A stretch of 64,000 bases of DNA. Origin: Variovorax sp. 54. GTDB lineage: Bacteria; Pseudomonadota; Gammaproteobacteria; Burkholderiales; Burkholderiaceae_C. The DNA lies in the NCBI RefSeq assembly GCF_002754375.1, contig NZ_PEFF01000001.1, positions 4,915,501 to 4,979,500 of the forward strand. The letters run 5' to 3'. Shown piece after piece: positions 43,423 to 51,304 of the stretch. A program made the translations under genes and the position numbers. The first letter of the stretch is position 1, and each line of letters starts with the position of its first letter. The notes beneath the pieces are model-generated. The model ran no database searches, was not told the origin of the DNA, and was given only the letters and a program-made list of their open reading frames with translations.

Positions 43423-45120
43423 TTACTGCGCCGCCACCTTCACGAACACCGGATTCGAATAGAACCACAGGTCGTTGTAGTTGCGCGCATTGATCGCGTT
43501 GAAGCGCGTCACCGGGTCATCACCGGCCGGCGTCGACGTGCGCGCATCGAACAAGGGCTCGCCGCCGGCGGTCTCCTGAGGCACGTCGGTGCCGAGGTTG
43601 GTGCCTCGCAGGCGGAAGTACTGGTTGTTGCCGGCCTTCACGGTGTAGGTCACCGCGAAGTAGCCTTCGGTGTCGAGCGTCCAGTCGGCGCGGGTGAAGC
43701 GCTTGACCACGCGGGTCGTCGGGTTGGTGTCGCGCGCGTAGCCGGGCGTGCCCGGGAGTTCGCGGCCGGTGACGTCGCCGGCGATGAGGTCGATGTGGTC
43801 GACCACGGGCTTCACGTTGGCATACACGCCGCTGCCGAGCTGGTACTCGAAGTTGTTGCGCTCGGGGCTCTTGAAGCGGATGGTGATCTTCAGGTCTTCG
43901 CCCGGCTTGGCGCTCACTTCGGTGCCCATCTCGCCCGCGCCCTTGGCGCTTTTCACCTTGAAGTCGAGCGCGTTGATGAGGCTGCCGTTGACCGCGAAGA
44001 GCTTGCCCGAACGCATCGCCGTGAGCAGCGACTTCGGGTCCTTGATGTCGCCCCAGAGGTGGTTCTTCGCGTACTCGCCGGGCGCGTAGCCGCTGCTGTA
44101 CAAGCCCTTCGAGGTCGTGAAGTGGTAGTCGGAATCGGCCGTGTTCCAGATGTGGCGGCCTTCGGACAGCAGGGCGTCCCAGGTGCCGCCGAGTTTGGCG
44201 ACGAGGTAGTCGACGCCGCCGTAGGTGCGTGAGGGCAGGTTGGCCGGCGTGTAGGCGCTCTCGTAGCCGCCGCGGTCGGGCTCCATCTGGTTGCCGACCA
44301 TGCCTTCGAGCGAGAACACGATGTCGGGCGCGGCGTCGTTCATCTCGCGCAACTGGGTGGCCGTGTATTTGCCGGGGCTGCGCGAGGGGTGATTGATCTG
44401 CAGGTAGCTGGAGTCGGGGTAGTTCTTCTTCAGCCACGCGATGGCCTTGAGCACGTCTTCGTGCGTCGTGGAGGCGCGTGCGTCCTTGGCGTTCCAGGCC
44501 GCGACGTCGGCGGCAGGGAACAGCGCGGGGTCGCGGTTGGTGAACAGGTATTCGAACTGGCTCACGGCCTTGAGCGCCGCGTCGGACATCGGGCTGTCGG
44601 TCAGGATGCCGACGTTGCCGTGGTCGTGCGTGGCCATGTCCCATTCGAAGGACGCGAAGATCGTCTTGTCGGCGTACTTGCCGCCGGCCTGCAGTGCCTT
44701 GATGCGCGGCACCTGATAGAGGGCCATGCCTCGCGAGAACGGAATCGCTGGGTCGAGCTTGCGGCCGTCGTTGTCATAGGAAGACAGGCGCAGGTGGTCC
44801 GAGAGCGCGACCCAGTCGAGGCCGAAGGTGTCGAAGGCCTTGGCGAGCACCTGGTCGAGCGTGGAAATCTGTTGCGTGTCCTCCGACTGGATGGTGTGGA
44901 CGTGCAGGTCGCCCACAGTCCAGCGGCCGGCGGGCGCGGCCGGTGGCGGGGGTGTGGCGGGCGAGGGCGCCGGCGCAGGGGCCGGCGGTGCGATGGGCAG
45001 GCCGGCGAACGGCGCACCGCCGCCGGAGCCGCCGCCGCACGCGGTCAGCAGGGCCGCGCCGAGCGCGAGGGTGGGAAAAAGGGACGAGCGAAAGCGGGGC
45101 GCAGGAGGCAGGATTTTCAT
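43423..45120 (-). CDS. PHP-domain lipoprotein
   Basis: A 565-residue predicted outer-membrane or periplasmic lipoprotein. Lipobox LLTAC has its Cys at residue 28; a Gly/Pro/Ala-rich linker runs to about residue 65. The PHP metal-binding domain begins GDLHVHTIQSED (about residue 70), with further ligands in WVALSDHLRLSSYD, FASFEWDMATHDHGNVGIL, LQINHPSR and HIWNTADSDYHF. PHP domains are metal-dependent phosphoesterases or amidohydrolase-like enzymes; in this DUF3604-like form the substrate is unknown. The last 120 residues form a beta-sandwich-like tail. The gene stands alone between the AraC gene (convergent) and the purine operon. Sequestration at the cell surface suggests it degrades an external compound. 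Confidence 0.8.
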   Translation of the reverse strand: MKILPPAPRFRSSLFPTLALGAALLTACGGGSGGGAPFAGLPIAPPAPAPAPSPATPPPPAAPAGRWTVGDLHVHTIQSEDTQQISTLDQVLAKAFDTFGLDWVALSDHLRLSSYDNDGRKLDPAIPFSRGMALYQVPRIKALQAGGKYADKTIFASFEWDMATHDHGNVGILTDSPMSDAALKAVSQFEYLFTNRDPALFPAADVAAWNAKDARASTTHEDVLKAIAWLKKNYPDSSYLQINHPSRSPGKYTATQLREMNDAAPDIVFSLEGMVGNQMEPDRGGYESAYTPANLPSRTYGGVDYLVAKLGGTWDALLSEGRHIWNTADSDYHFTTSKGLYSSGYAPGEYAKNHLWGDIKDPKSLLTAMRSGKLFAVNGSLINALDFKVKSAKGAGEMGTEVSAKPGEDLKITIRFKSPERNNFEYQLGSGVYANVKPVVDHIDLIAGDVTGRELPGTPGYARDTNPTTRVVKRFTRADWTLDTEGYFAVTYTVKAGNNQYFRLRGTNLGTDVPQETAGGEPLFDARTSTPAGDDPVTRFNAINARNYNDLWFYSNPVFVKVAAQ

Positions 45121-45305
45121 GGCGACACAAACAGCAACGGCCAGCGCATGGCGGGCCGTCGCTTCGGGATTTCAATGAGGCGGAACGCATGAAAGCGCGT
45201 CCGCCGGAGAAGCCCGGAGTCTGAAATCCTGTCGTGACGATTCGATGAAACTGCGATGAAAGTTCACACCCGAAGGCGCGCACTTTCAATCGCGTTTCAG
45301 AGTGG

Positions 45306-46532
45306 TCAGGCGAGCAGGTCGCTCAGCGTGCGCGCCACCACCTTGGTTGCGCGGCGCAGGTCTTCGAGCACCACGCGTTCGTCGCTGCGCTTGGCATGCG
45401 ACTCGAGCACGGTGCGCGGGCCGGCGCCGTAGATCACGCCCGGAATGCCGGCTTCCACGTACAGGCGCACGTCGGTGTACAGCGGCGTGCCCATGGCCTT
45501 GATGGGTTCGCCGAACAGCTCGCCGCCATGCTTCTGGATGGCATCGACCAGCGGTTGGTTGCCGGCCAGCGGCTTCATCGAATTGGCGAGCAGCATGCGC
45601 TTGATGTCGACCGTGATGCCCGCGCTCTCGGCGGCGGCATCGGCGATCACCTGGCGGATGTTGGCTTCGACCTCGACCGGGTTCTCTTCGGGGATCATCC
45701 GGCGGTCGAGCTTGAACACGACCTTGCCGGGCACGACGTTGGTGTTGGTGCCGCCCTCGATGCGGCCCACGTTCAGGTAGGGGTGCGTGATGCCCTCGAC
45801 CTTCGACGTGACCTGCTGGTAGAGCGTGTTCTGCGCGTACAGCGCATTCAGAATCTTCGTGGCGCCCTGCAGTGCGTCGATGCCGGTGGTGGGCACGGCG
45901 GCGTGTGCCATCTTGCCGTGCACGGTCACTTCCATCTGCAGGCAGCCGTTGTGGGCGGTGACCACTTCGTAGCTGAAGCCGGCCGCGATCATGAGGTCGG
46001 GCTTGGTCAGGCCCTTCTCGAGCAACCAGCCTGGGCCGAGGATGCCGCCGAACTCTTCGTCGTAGGTGAAGTGCAGTTCGATGCTGCCCTTGGTGGGCTT
46101 GGCCACGGCTTCGAGCGCGCGCAGCGCGAAGGTGAAGCTGGCGAAGTCGCTCTTGCTGACGGCGGCAGCGCGGCCGTACAGGCTGCCATCGACGATCTCG
46201 CCGCCGTACGGGTCGTGCGTCCAGCCTTCGCCGGGGGGCACCACGTCGCCGTGGGCATTGAGCGCGACCGTCAGGCCGCCGCTGCCGTATGTGCGGCGCA
46301 CGATCAGGTTGGTGATCGATTCGAGGCCGTAGTCCTTCACCTCTTGCGCGGGCACAGCGTGCTTCTCGGCATCGAGGCCGAAGTCTTTCAGCAGCTCGGC
46401 GGTGCGTTCGGCGTGCGGCGCGTTGTTGCCGGGCGGCGTGTCGGTGGGCACCTGCACCAGTTGCTGCAGGAACTGCACTTCCTCGTCGAAGTGGGCGTCG
46501 ATCCAGGCGTCGAGTTTGGCGTAGTCGGTCAT
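45306..46532 (-). CDS. M20-family metallopeptidase (ArgE/DapE-type deacylase)
   Basis: A 408-residue zinc hydrolase. Metal and catalytic residues appear in order: ALNAHGDVVPPGEGW (His and Asp, about 90-104), IELHFTYDEEFGGILGPGWL (catalytic Glu pair, about 148-167), SYEVVTAHNG, KMAHAAVPTTGIDAL (dimerisation His) and GPRTVLESHAKRSDERV (C-terminal His). It most resembles ArgE/DapE deacylases rather than AllC. It lies 23 bases after the UraD-AllC fusion in the same operon, which makes a role in purine-ring breakdown likely, for example on a ureido or carbamoyl intermediate; that is inference, since M20 enzymes have broad substrates. Confidence 0.82.
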   Translation of the reverse strand: MTDYAKLDAWIDAHFDEEVQFLQQLVQVPTDTPPGNNAPHAERTAELLKDFGLDAEKHAVPAQEVKDYGLESITNLIVRRTYGSGGLTVALNAHGDVVPPGEGWTHDPYGGEIVDGSLYGRAAAVSKSDFASFTFALRALEAVAKPTKGSIELHFTYDEEFGGILGPGWLLEKGLTKPDLMIAAGFSYEVVTAHNGCLQMEVTVHGKMAHAAVPTTGIDALQGATKILNALYAQNTLYQQVTSKVEGITHPYLNVGRIEGGTNTNVVPGKVVFKLDRRMIPEENPVEVEANIRQVIADAAAESAGITVDIKRMLLANSMKPLAGNQPLVDAIQKHGGELFGEPIKAMGTPLYTDVRLYVEAGIPGVIYGAGPRTVLESHAKRSDERVVLEDLRRATKVVARTLSDLLA

Positions 46533-46555
46533 GGTGGTTCTTCTTGTGGGGTTGG

Positions 46556-48343
46556 TCAGTGGGCTTGTTCAGCGGCGAGGTTGTCCAGCAGCAGCTGGAA
46601 CGCTTGCACGGCCAATTGAATGTCGTCGTTGGTGCTCGATTCGAGCGGGTTGTGGCTGATGCCCGAGTTGATGCCGCGCACGAAGAGCATGGCCTGCGGC
46701 ATCACTTCGTGCAGCTTCATCGCGTCGTGGCCGGCGCCGCTGGGCATGCGGAAGAGCGGAATGCCCAGTGCATCGACGGCCTGTTCCCAGCGTTGCTGCC
46801 AGGCCGGCGCGCTCGGCGCGGCGGCGGCGCGCATGGTTTCCTCGAGCTCGTAGCGCACGCCGCGGCGTTCGCAGATGTCTTTCAATGCGGCGACCACGTC
46901 GTTCGCCAGCGCGTCGCGCTGTGCGTTGTTGGGCGCGCGCAAGTCGAGGCTGAACTTGCAGCGGCCGGGCACGACGTTGATCGAGCCGCTCGGCACTTCG
47001 AGCATGCCGACGGTGCCGACCGAGTCGCCGTCTTTCGCGGCGCGCTGCTCGGTGTAGAGGATGAGTTCGGCCACGGCGGCGGCGGCATCGCGGCGGCGGT
47101 CCATGGGCGTGGTGCCGGCGTGGCTGGCCATGCCGATGACTTCGCCCACGTAGCGCACGCTGCCGTTGATGGAGGTGACGATGCCCAGCGGCAGGTCGAG
47201 TTCGGTGAGCACGGGGCCCTGCTCGATGTGCACCTCGACAAAGCCGAGGTAGCGCGCCGGGTCGCGCTGGATCTTCGGAATGTCTTCTTCCTTCAGGCCG
47301 GCGTGCTGCATGGCCTCGCGCATGGTGATGCCGTCGGCATCTTTCTGGTCGAGCCAGCGCGTGTCGAAGTGGCCGATGAGCGCGCCCGAGCCGAGGAAGG
47401 TGGCCTTGTAGCGCTGGCCTTCTTCTTCGGCGAAGCCGACGACCTCGAAGGCGAAGGGCAGGCGGCGGTTCTGGCGCTTGAGTTCGCGCACGCAGGCCAT
47501 GGGCACGAAGATGCCCAGGCGGCCGTCGTACTTGCCGCCGTTGCGCACGGTGTCGTAGTGCGAGCCGGTGAGCAGGGTCTTGGCATCAGGCTTGGCGCCT
47601 TCGTAGCGGCCGACCACGTTGCCGACCGCATCGATGTGCACGGAGTCGAAGCCGCAGTCGCGCATCCAGCCCGAGATGTTCGCAGCGCAGGCGCGGTGCG
47701 CGTCGGTCAGGTAGGTGACGGTGAGCTGGCCCTTCTCGGCATAGCCGGGGTCGGTGTGCACCGACAGCTGCTCCTGCCAGTCCCACACGTCGTTGCCGAG
47801 CGTGATGTCAGCGCCGAACTTGTCGTTCAGGCGGATCTCGGCGATGCGGTGGATGTTGCGCAGCGCTTCGCCGAGTTCGAAGCTCGGGTGGTTGTGCAGC
47901 CGGCGCGCGAAGGTCTCGATGATCTCGCGCTTGGCGAGGCCCGTGCCGCGCGGGCCGCGCACGGCCAGGATGAACGGAAAGCCGAACTTCGCGTTGTAGT
48001 CGGCGTTGAGCTGCTGGATCTGCGCGAACTCTTCGGGCGTGCAGTCGGTCAGGCCGGCCTTGTTCTGTTCGTTGGTCGACTCGGCGGTGAGCGTCTTGCT
48101 GACCATGGCCTTGCCGGCGAGCTCGGGGTGGGCGCGGATGAGGCCGATCTGCTCATCGGCGGACGACGCGGCCAGCGCCTGCACCAGCGCGTGCTTGAGG
48201 TGCGCGAGCGAACGGAAGGGGCGCTGCACCAGCGCGCGCTGCGCGATCCAGGGCGAGTGCTCGTACACGCCGTCGAGCATGGCGACGGCAGCGGCCGGCC
48301 CCGCGGCGTTGAGTTGGGCAAGGGTGAGGAGAGGGGTGCTCAT
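46556..48343 (-). CDS. Bifunctional OHCU decarboxylase / allantoate amidohydrolase (UraD-AllC fusion)
   Basis: A 595-residue two-domain enzyme. Residues 1-170 are UraD: LIRAHPELAG (His72), TNEQNKAGLTDCTPEEFAQI and LNADYNAKFGFPFILAVRG, which decarboxylates 2-oxo-4-hydroxy-4-carboxy-5-ureidoimidazoline to S-allantoin. Residues about 185-595 are an AllC/PucF-type M20 hydrolase: GSHYDTVRNGGKYDGRLG (about 258), VVGFAEEEGQRYK (about 308), FVEVHIEQGPVL, and SGAGHDAMKLHEV, which turns allantoate into ureidoglycine, ammonia and CO2. The two steps are not consecutive: allantoinase acts between them and is encoded directly upstream with a four-base overlap (48340-48343). The ATG is fixed by that overlap and by the UraD start. 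Confidence 0.92.
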   Translation of the reverse strand: MSTPLLTLAQLNAAGPAAAVAMLDGVYEHSPWIAQRALVQRPFRSLAHLKHALVQALAASSADEQIGLIRAHPELAGKAMVSKTLTAESTNEQNKAGLTDCTPEEFAQIQQLNADYNAKFGFPFILAVRGPRGTGLAKREIIETFARRLHNHPSFELGEALRNIHRIAEIRLNDKFGADITLGNDVWDWQEQLSVHTDPGYAEKGQLTVTYLTDAHRACAANISGWMRDCGFDSVHIDAVGNVVGRYEGAKPDAKTLLTGSHYDTVRNGGKYDGRLGIFVPMACVRELKRQNRRLPFAFEVVGFAEEEGQRYKATFLGSGALIGHFDTRWLDQKDADGITMREAMQHAGLKEEDIPKIQRDPARYLGFVEVHIEQGPVLTELDLPLGIVTSINGSVRYVGEVIGMASHAGTTPMDRRRDAAAAVAELILYTEQRAAKDGDSVGTVGMLEVPSGSINVVPGRCKFSLDLRAPNNAQRDALANDVVAALKDICERRGVRYELEETMRAAAAPSAPAWQQRWEQAVDALGIPLFRMPSGAGHDAMKLHEVMPQAMLFVRGINSGISHNPLESSTNDDIQLAVQAFQLLLDNLAAEQAH

Positions 48344-49302
48344 GATGCGGCTCCGGCTTCGAAGGGGTGCGCCTGCTTCCAGTGGCGCGCGATGTCGACG
48401 CGGCGGCAGACCCAGACCTTGTCGTGCGTGGCGATGTGATCGAGAAAACGCTGCAGCGCCGTGATGCGGCCGGGGCGGCCGAGCAGGCGGCAGTGCATGC
48501 CGATGCTCATCATCTTGGGGCTGTCGTCGCCGTTCGGATCGCCTTCGGCGTACAGCGCGTCGAAGGTGTCCTTCATGTACTGGAAGAACGGGTCGGCGTG
48601 CGAGTAGCCCTGCGGCAGCGCAAAGCGCATGTCGTTCACGTCGAGCGTGTAGGGCACGATGAGCTGCGGCACCACGCTGCCGTCGGTCTTCTGCACCTTC
48701 ATCCAGAAGGGCAGGTCGTCGCCGTAATAGTCGCTGTCGTATTCGAAGCCGCCGTAGTCGGCCACGAGGCGGCGCGTGCGCGGGCTGTCGCGGCCGGTGT
48801 ACCAGCCGAGCGCGCGCTCGCCGGTGAGCTTTTCGATCGCTTCCATGCCCAGGCGCATGTGCTCGCGCTCGGTGGCTTCGTCGAGGTTCTGGTAGTGAAT
48901 CCAGCGCCAGCCGTGGCAGGCGATTTCGTGGCCGAGTTCCTTGAATGCGGCCGTGAGCTCGGGGTAGCGCTCCAGTGCCATGCCCACGCCGAACACGGTG
49001 AGCGGCAGGCCGCGCTTTTCGAACTCGCGCAGGATGCGCCACACGCCGGCGCGCGAGCCGTACTCGTAGATGCCTTCCATGCTGATGTGCCGGTCGGGGA
49101 AGCTCGCCGGATTGAACATCTCGGAAAGAAACTGCTCCGAACCCGCGTCGCCGTGCAGCGTGGCGTTCTCGCCGCCTTCTTCGTAGTTGAGGACGAACTG
49201 CACCGCCACGCGCGCGCCGCCGGGCCAGCGGGCGTGGGGCGGGTTGCGGCCGTAGCCGACGAGGTCGCGTGGGTAGGGCTGGGTGGTGTCGTAGACAGTC
49301 AT
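48340..49302 (-). CDS. puuE: Allantoinase PuuE (polysaccharide-deacetylase-like)
   Basis: A 320-residue hydrolase that opens the allantoin ring to allantoate. It belongs to the carbohydrate-esterase-4/NodB fold rather than the amidohydrolase fold of AllB, and is metal-independent or weakly metal-dependent in characterised members. The start MTVYDTTQPYPRDLVGYGRN is near-invariant for PuuE and fixes the ATG; the reading frame extends upstream to 49347 without homology. Other landmarks are VQFVLNYEEGGENATLHGD, YEYGSRAGVWRILREFEKRG, EIACHGWRWIHYQN and WYTGRDSPRTRRLVADYGG. It is coupled to the UraD-AllC gene by a four-base overlap. Confidence 0.93.
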   Translation of the reverse strand: MTVYDTTQPYPRDLVGYGRNPPHARWPGGARVAVQFVLNYEEGGENATLHGDAGSEQFLSEMFNPASFPDRHISMEGIYEYGSRAGVWRILREFEKRGLPLTVFGVGMALERYPELTAAFKELGHEIACHGWRWIHYQNLDEATEREHMRLGMEAIEKLTGERALGWYTGRDSPRTRRLVADYGGFEYDSDYYGDDLPFWMKVQKTDGSVVPQLIVPYTLDVNDMRFALPQGYSHADPFFQYMKDTFDALYAEGDPNGDDSPKMMSIGMHCRLLGRPGRITALQRFLDHIATHDKVWVCRRVDIARHWKQAHPFEAGAAS

Positions 49303-49333
49303 ATCAAGAACGATCGTGGCAGTGGTCGTGACC

Positions 49334-49413
49334 CATTCGCGAAACACCGTGGAACCGGCTTTGCCGGGCCACTGGTGTTGCCCCCTTGAGGGGGGAGGCG
49401 GCTACACGAAGTG
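49334..49413. repeat. Compound extragenic hairpin element A
   Basis: Between the GntR gene and puuE. On the minus strand it runs CACTTCGTGT (49404-49413), the hairpin CCCCC-TCAA-GGGGG (49381-49394), a second hairpin CCGGC-AAA-GCCGG (49355-49367) and CGCGAATG (49334-49341). The same order of parts occurs on the plus strand at 50587-50669. Such elements are common between genes in Comamonadaceae (from memory). Confidence 0.6.
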
Positions 49414-49431
49414 AGCAAGCAACGGGGGTGG

Positions 49432-50106
49432 TCATGAGAGCGCGAGGGCGATGTCGTTGGTCGGGACCTTGCGGTCGAAGGTGAGGTTGGCCTCGACGTG
49501 TTCCAGGTGCTCGGTCATGAGGCGCACGGCGAGTTCTTCGTCGCGTGCGGCCAGCGCCTTCACGATGTCGGCGTGCTCGTCGTTGGAGTGCTCGGCGGCG
49601 CTGGTGCTCTGGTACATGAGCGTGATGAGGGCGCAGCGCGAGATCAGCTCGCCCAAGATTTGCGCCAGCACCTGGTTGCCCATGAGCTCGGCCATGCGCA
49701 CGTGGAAGTCGCCGAGCAGCTCGGTACGGCCCGAAACGTCTTCGCCGCCGACGGCTGATTTCTCGAGCGCCACGTGCTCCTTGAGCGCCTTGATCTTGGC
49801 CGGCGTGACGCTGCGCACGAAGGCTCGGGTCATTTCGGCCTCGAGCATGCGGCGCACGGCGAACACCTGCTTGGCCTCGTCGACGGCGGGCGCGGCCACG
49901 AAGGCCCCGCGTGCCGGCTCGAGCCGGATCAGCTTGTTCTGCGAGAGCTGGAACAGCGCCTGGCGCACCAGCGTGCGCGACACGCCGAAGTGATCGGCCA
50001 GCTTCTGCTCGGCGAGCTTGGTGCCGGGCTGAAGGCGGTGCTCGACGATGGCCTTCGTGAGGGCATCGACGATCGAACGGGTGGTGGAGGACTCCATGTT
50101 TTTCAT
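49432..50106 (-). CDS. GntR-family regulator (FCD type) of urate/allantoin genes
   Basis: A 224-residue regulator. The winged helix (about 8-72) contains HRLQPGTKLAEQKLADHFGV and SRTLVRQALFQLSQNKLIRL; the FCD domain (about 80-215) contains RRMLEAEMTRAFV, LLGDFHVRMAELMGNQ, SNDEHADIVKALA and LMTEHLEHVEANL with Asp/His metal ligands. Two ATGs (50106 and 50097) are possible; neither has a good Shine-Dalgarno sequence. It is divergent from the HIU hydrolase gene, and TGTATACA (50128-50135) lies 22 bases before its start, so autoregulation and control of the divergent gene are likely. It resembles the GntR protein at 33508-34266. Confidence 0.87.
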   Translation of the reverse strand: MKNMESSTTRSIVDALTKAIVEHRLQPGTKLAEQKLADHFGVSRTLVRQALFQLSQNKLIRLEPARGAFVAAPAVDEAKQVFAVRRMLEAEMTRAFVRSVTPAKIKALKEHVALEKSAVGGEDVSGRTELLGDFHVRMAELMGNQVLAQILGELISRCALITLMYQSTSAAEHSNDEHADIVKALAARDEELAVRLMTEHLEHVEANLTFDRKVPTNDIALALS

Positions 50107-50127
50107 GATAGACCCAAAGCCGGTAAC

Positions 50128-50135
50128 TGTATACA
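50128..50135. promoter_or_regulatory. TGTATACA operator, purine regulon site 3
   Basis: A perfect 8-base palindrome in the context AACTGTATACACTTTTGTCC, between the divergent GntR and HIU hydrolase genes. The match with the site at 52168-52175 extends beyond the core to AACTGTATACACTTT and, after a one-base shift, TCCAC. Confidence 0.78.
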
Positions 50136-50214
50136 CTTTTGTCCACCGGAATTTCCCACCCCTCTGGTCTCCCCGATCTCACCGATCCGGCACCATTTTT
50201 TGAAGGAACGCCCC

Positions 50215-50565
50215 ATGGGTTTGAGCACTCACGTACTGGACACGATGCACGGCGGCCCCGCGGCCGGCATGGAGGTGGCGCTGTACACCACCGACGGCGA
50301 CGCCGCGACGCTGGTGAAGCGCTTCACGCTGAATTCGGACGGCCGCAGCGACGGCCCGCTGTACGACAACCACTCGATCAAGGTCGGCACCTACCGCTTG
50401 GTGTTCGACGTGGCGGGTTATTTCAAGGCCCGCGGCGTGACGCTGCCGGAGCCGAACTTCCTGAACAAGGTGGCACTGGACTTCGGTGTGGCGCACACCG
50501 ACCAGCACTACCACGTGCCCTTGCTGGTGAGCCCGTGGAGCTACTCCACGTACCGCGGGTCTTGA
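50215..50565 (+). CDS. uraH: 5-hydroxyisourate hydrolase (transthyretin-like)
   Basis: A 116-residue enzyme that hydrolyses 5-hydroxyisourate to OHCU, the step after urate oxidation. It begins MGLSTHVLDTMHGGPAAGM, with the catalytic His at position 6, has the Arg-containing core VGTYRLVFDVAGYFKARG and HYHVPLLVSPWSYSTYRGS, and ends with the diagnostic Tyr-Arg-Gly-Ser tetrapeptide. It forms a tetramer with the active site in a central channel in characterised relatives. There is no signal peptide, so it is cytoplasmic. GAAGGAA is correctly spaced before the ATG. It is divergent from the GntR gene under the operator at 50128-50135. Confidence 0.95.
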   Translation: MGLSTHVLDTMHGGPAAGMEVALYTTDGDAATLVKRFTLNSDGRSDGPLYDNHSIKVGTYRLVFDVAGYFKARGVTLPEPNFLNKVALDFGVAHTDQHYHVPLLVSPWSYSTYRGS

Positions 50566-50586
50566 TGCTCGCCCCCAGGCTTCGCG

Positions 50587-50669
50587 CACTTCGTGTCGCT
50601 TCGCCAACCCCCTATCGGGGGCGGGCCGGCCGCTTCGGGCGGCCGTGCGCGGCGGCCCCCTCGCGAATG
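50587..50669. repeat. Compound extragenic hairpin element B
   Basis: Follows the HIU hydrolase gene. Parts in order: CACTTCGTGT (50587-50596), hairpin CCCCC-TATC-GGGGG (50608-50621), an imperfect hairpin built on GGCCGGCCGC and GGGCGGCC (50625-50644), and CGCGAATG (50662-50669). Element A (49334-49413) has the same order on the other strand. It separates the hydrolase gene from the convergent lipoprotein gene and may terminate transcription, although no T-run follows. Confidence 0.6.
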
Positions 50670-50684
50670 CCTCCGGCCGCGTTC

Positions 50685-51185
50685 TCAGTCGCCTTGCTGT
50701 TGGCCCTCAGTCAGGGTGTCGAGCTGGAAGCGCCCGCTCTTGTCCCACAGCCAGGTGTCGGTCCACGTGACCGCGCCCAGGCGCTGGGCGGGCGGGAAGG
50801 GCGCGGCTTGCAGCACGGCGCGTTCGATCTCGGCGATCACTTCGGGCGCGTGCTTGGGCGCGCGCAGCCAGTGCATCGAGACCACCTTGCCGCCCGTGTC
50901 GAGGTTCACCTGCAAGGTGCCGACCGCGTACAGCAGGGGCGGCATCTGGCCCTTGTAGATGCGCGAGGGGTTGGCGTTGTAGATGTGGCGTGCCGCATCG
51001 CGGCGGTAGTCGCGCGCGGTGGCCGCGCTCGAAGCGCGCGGTGCGGGCCCGCTGCCCTGCGCGCTGCTGGTGCCGCTGAGCTGGCCGGGCACCGAGCCCG
51101 TCGAGCCGCAGCCGGCGAGCCACAAGGCGGAAAGAACAGTGGCGGCCCAGGCGAGGCGGCGCGGCGTAAGCTGGCGGTTCGTCAT
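50685..51185 (-). CDS. Lipoprotein with a TonB-C-like domain
   Basis: A 166-residue lipoprotein. The lipobox LAGC places the lipidated Cys at about residue 26 after the signal segment AWAATVLSALWL. A Ser/Ala-rich linker (about 28-55) is followed by IYNANPSRIYKGQMPPLLYA, VGTLQVNLDTGGKVVSMHWL and EIERAVLQAAPFPPAQRLG, the fold pattern of the C-terminal domain of TonB/TolA. With no transmembrane helix it cannot act as TonB itself; such lipoproteins are usually of unknown function. Two adjacent ATGs (51188, 51185) are equivalent. The gene is divergent from xdhC across 119 bases. Confidence 0.72.
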   Translation of the reverse strand: MTNRQLTPRRLAWAATVLSALWLAGCGSTGSVPGQLSGTSSAQGSGPAPRASSAATARDYRRDAARHIYNANPSRIYKGQMPPLLYAVGTLQVNLDTGGKVVSMHWLRAPKHAPEVIAEIERAVLQAAPFPPAQRLGAVTWTDTWLWDKSGRFQLDTLTEGQQQGD

Positions 51186-51304
51186 CATCGCCGGGGTTAT
51201 ACCGTGAGTCGTTGCGGTCCAGGCAACCGAAGGTATCGGGCATGCGCAGCGCCGGGCCGCCCCAAGCAAGCTCGCACCGCAGCGCGGAGCGCGGAGGTTT
51301 TCGA

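Noticed and set aside
50571..50690. Intrinsic terminator after the HIU hydrolase gene
   Set aside because: Strong GC hairpins are present but without a T-run; the repeat-like structure shared with 49334-49413 is a better description.
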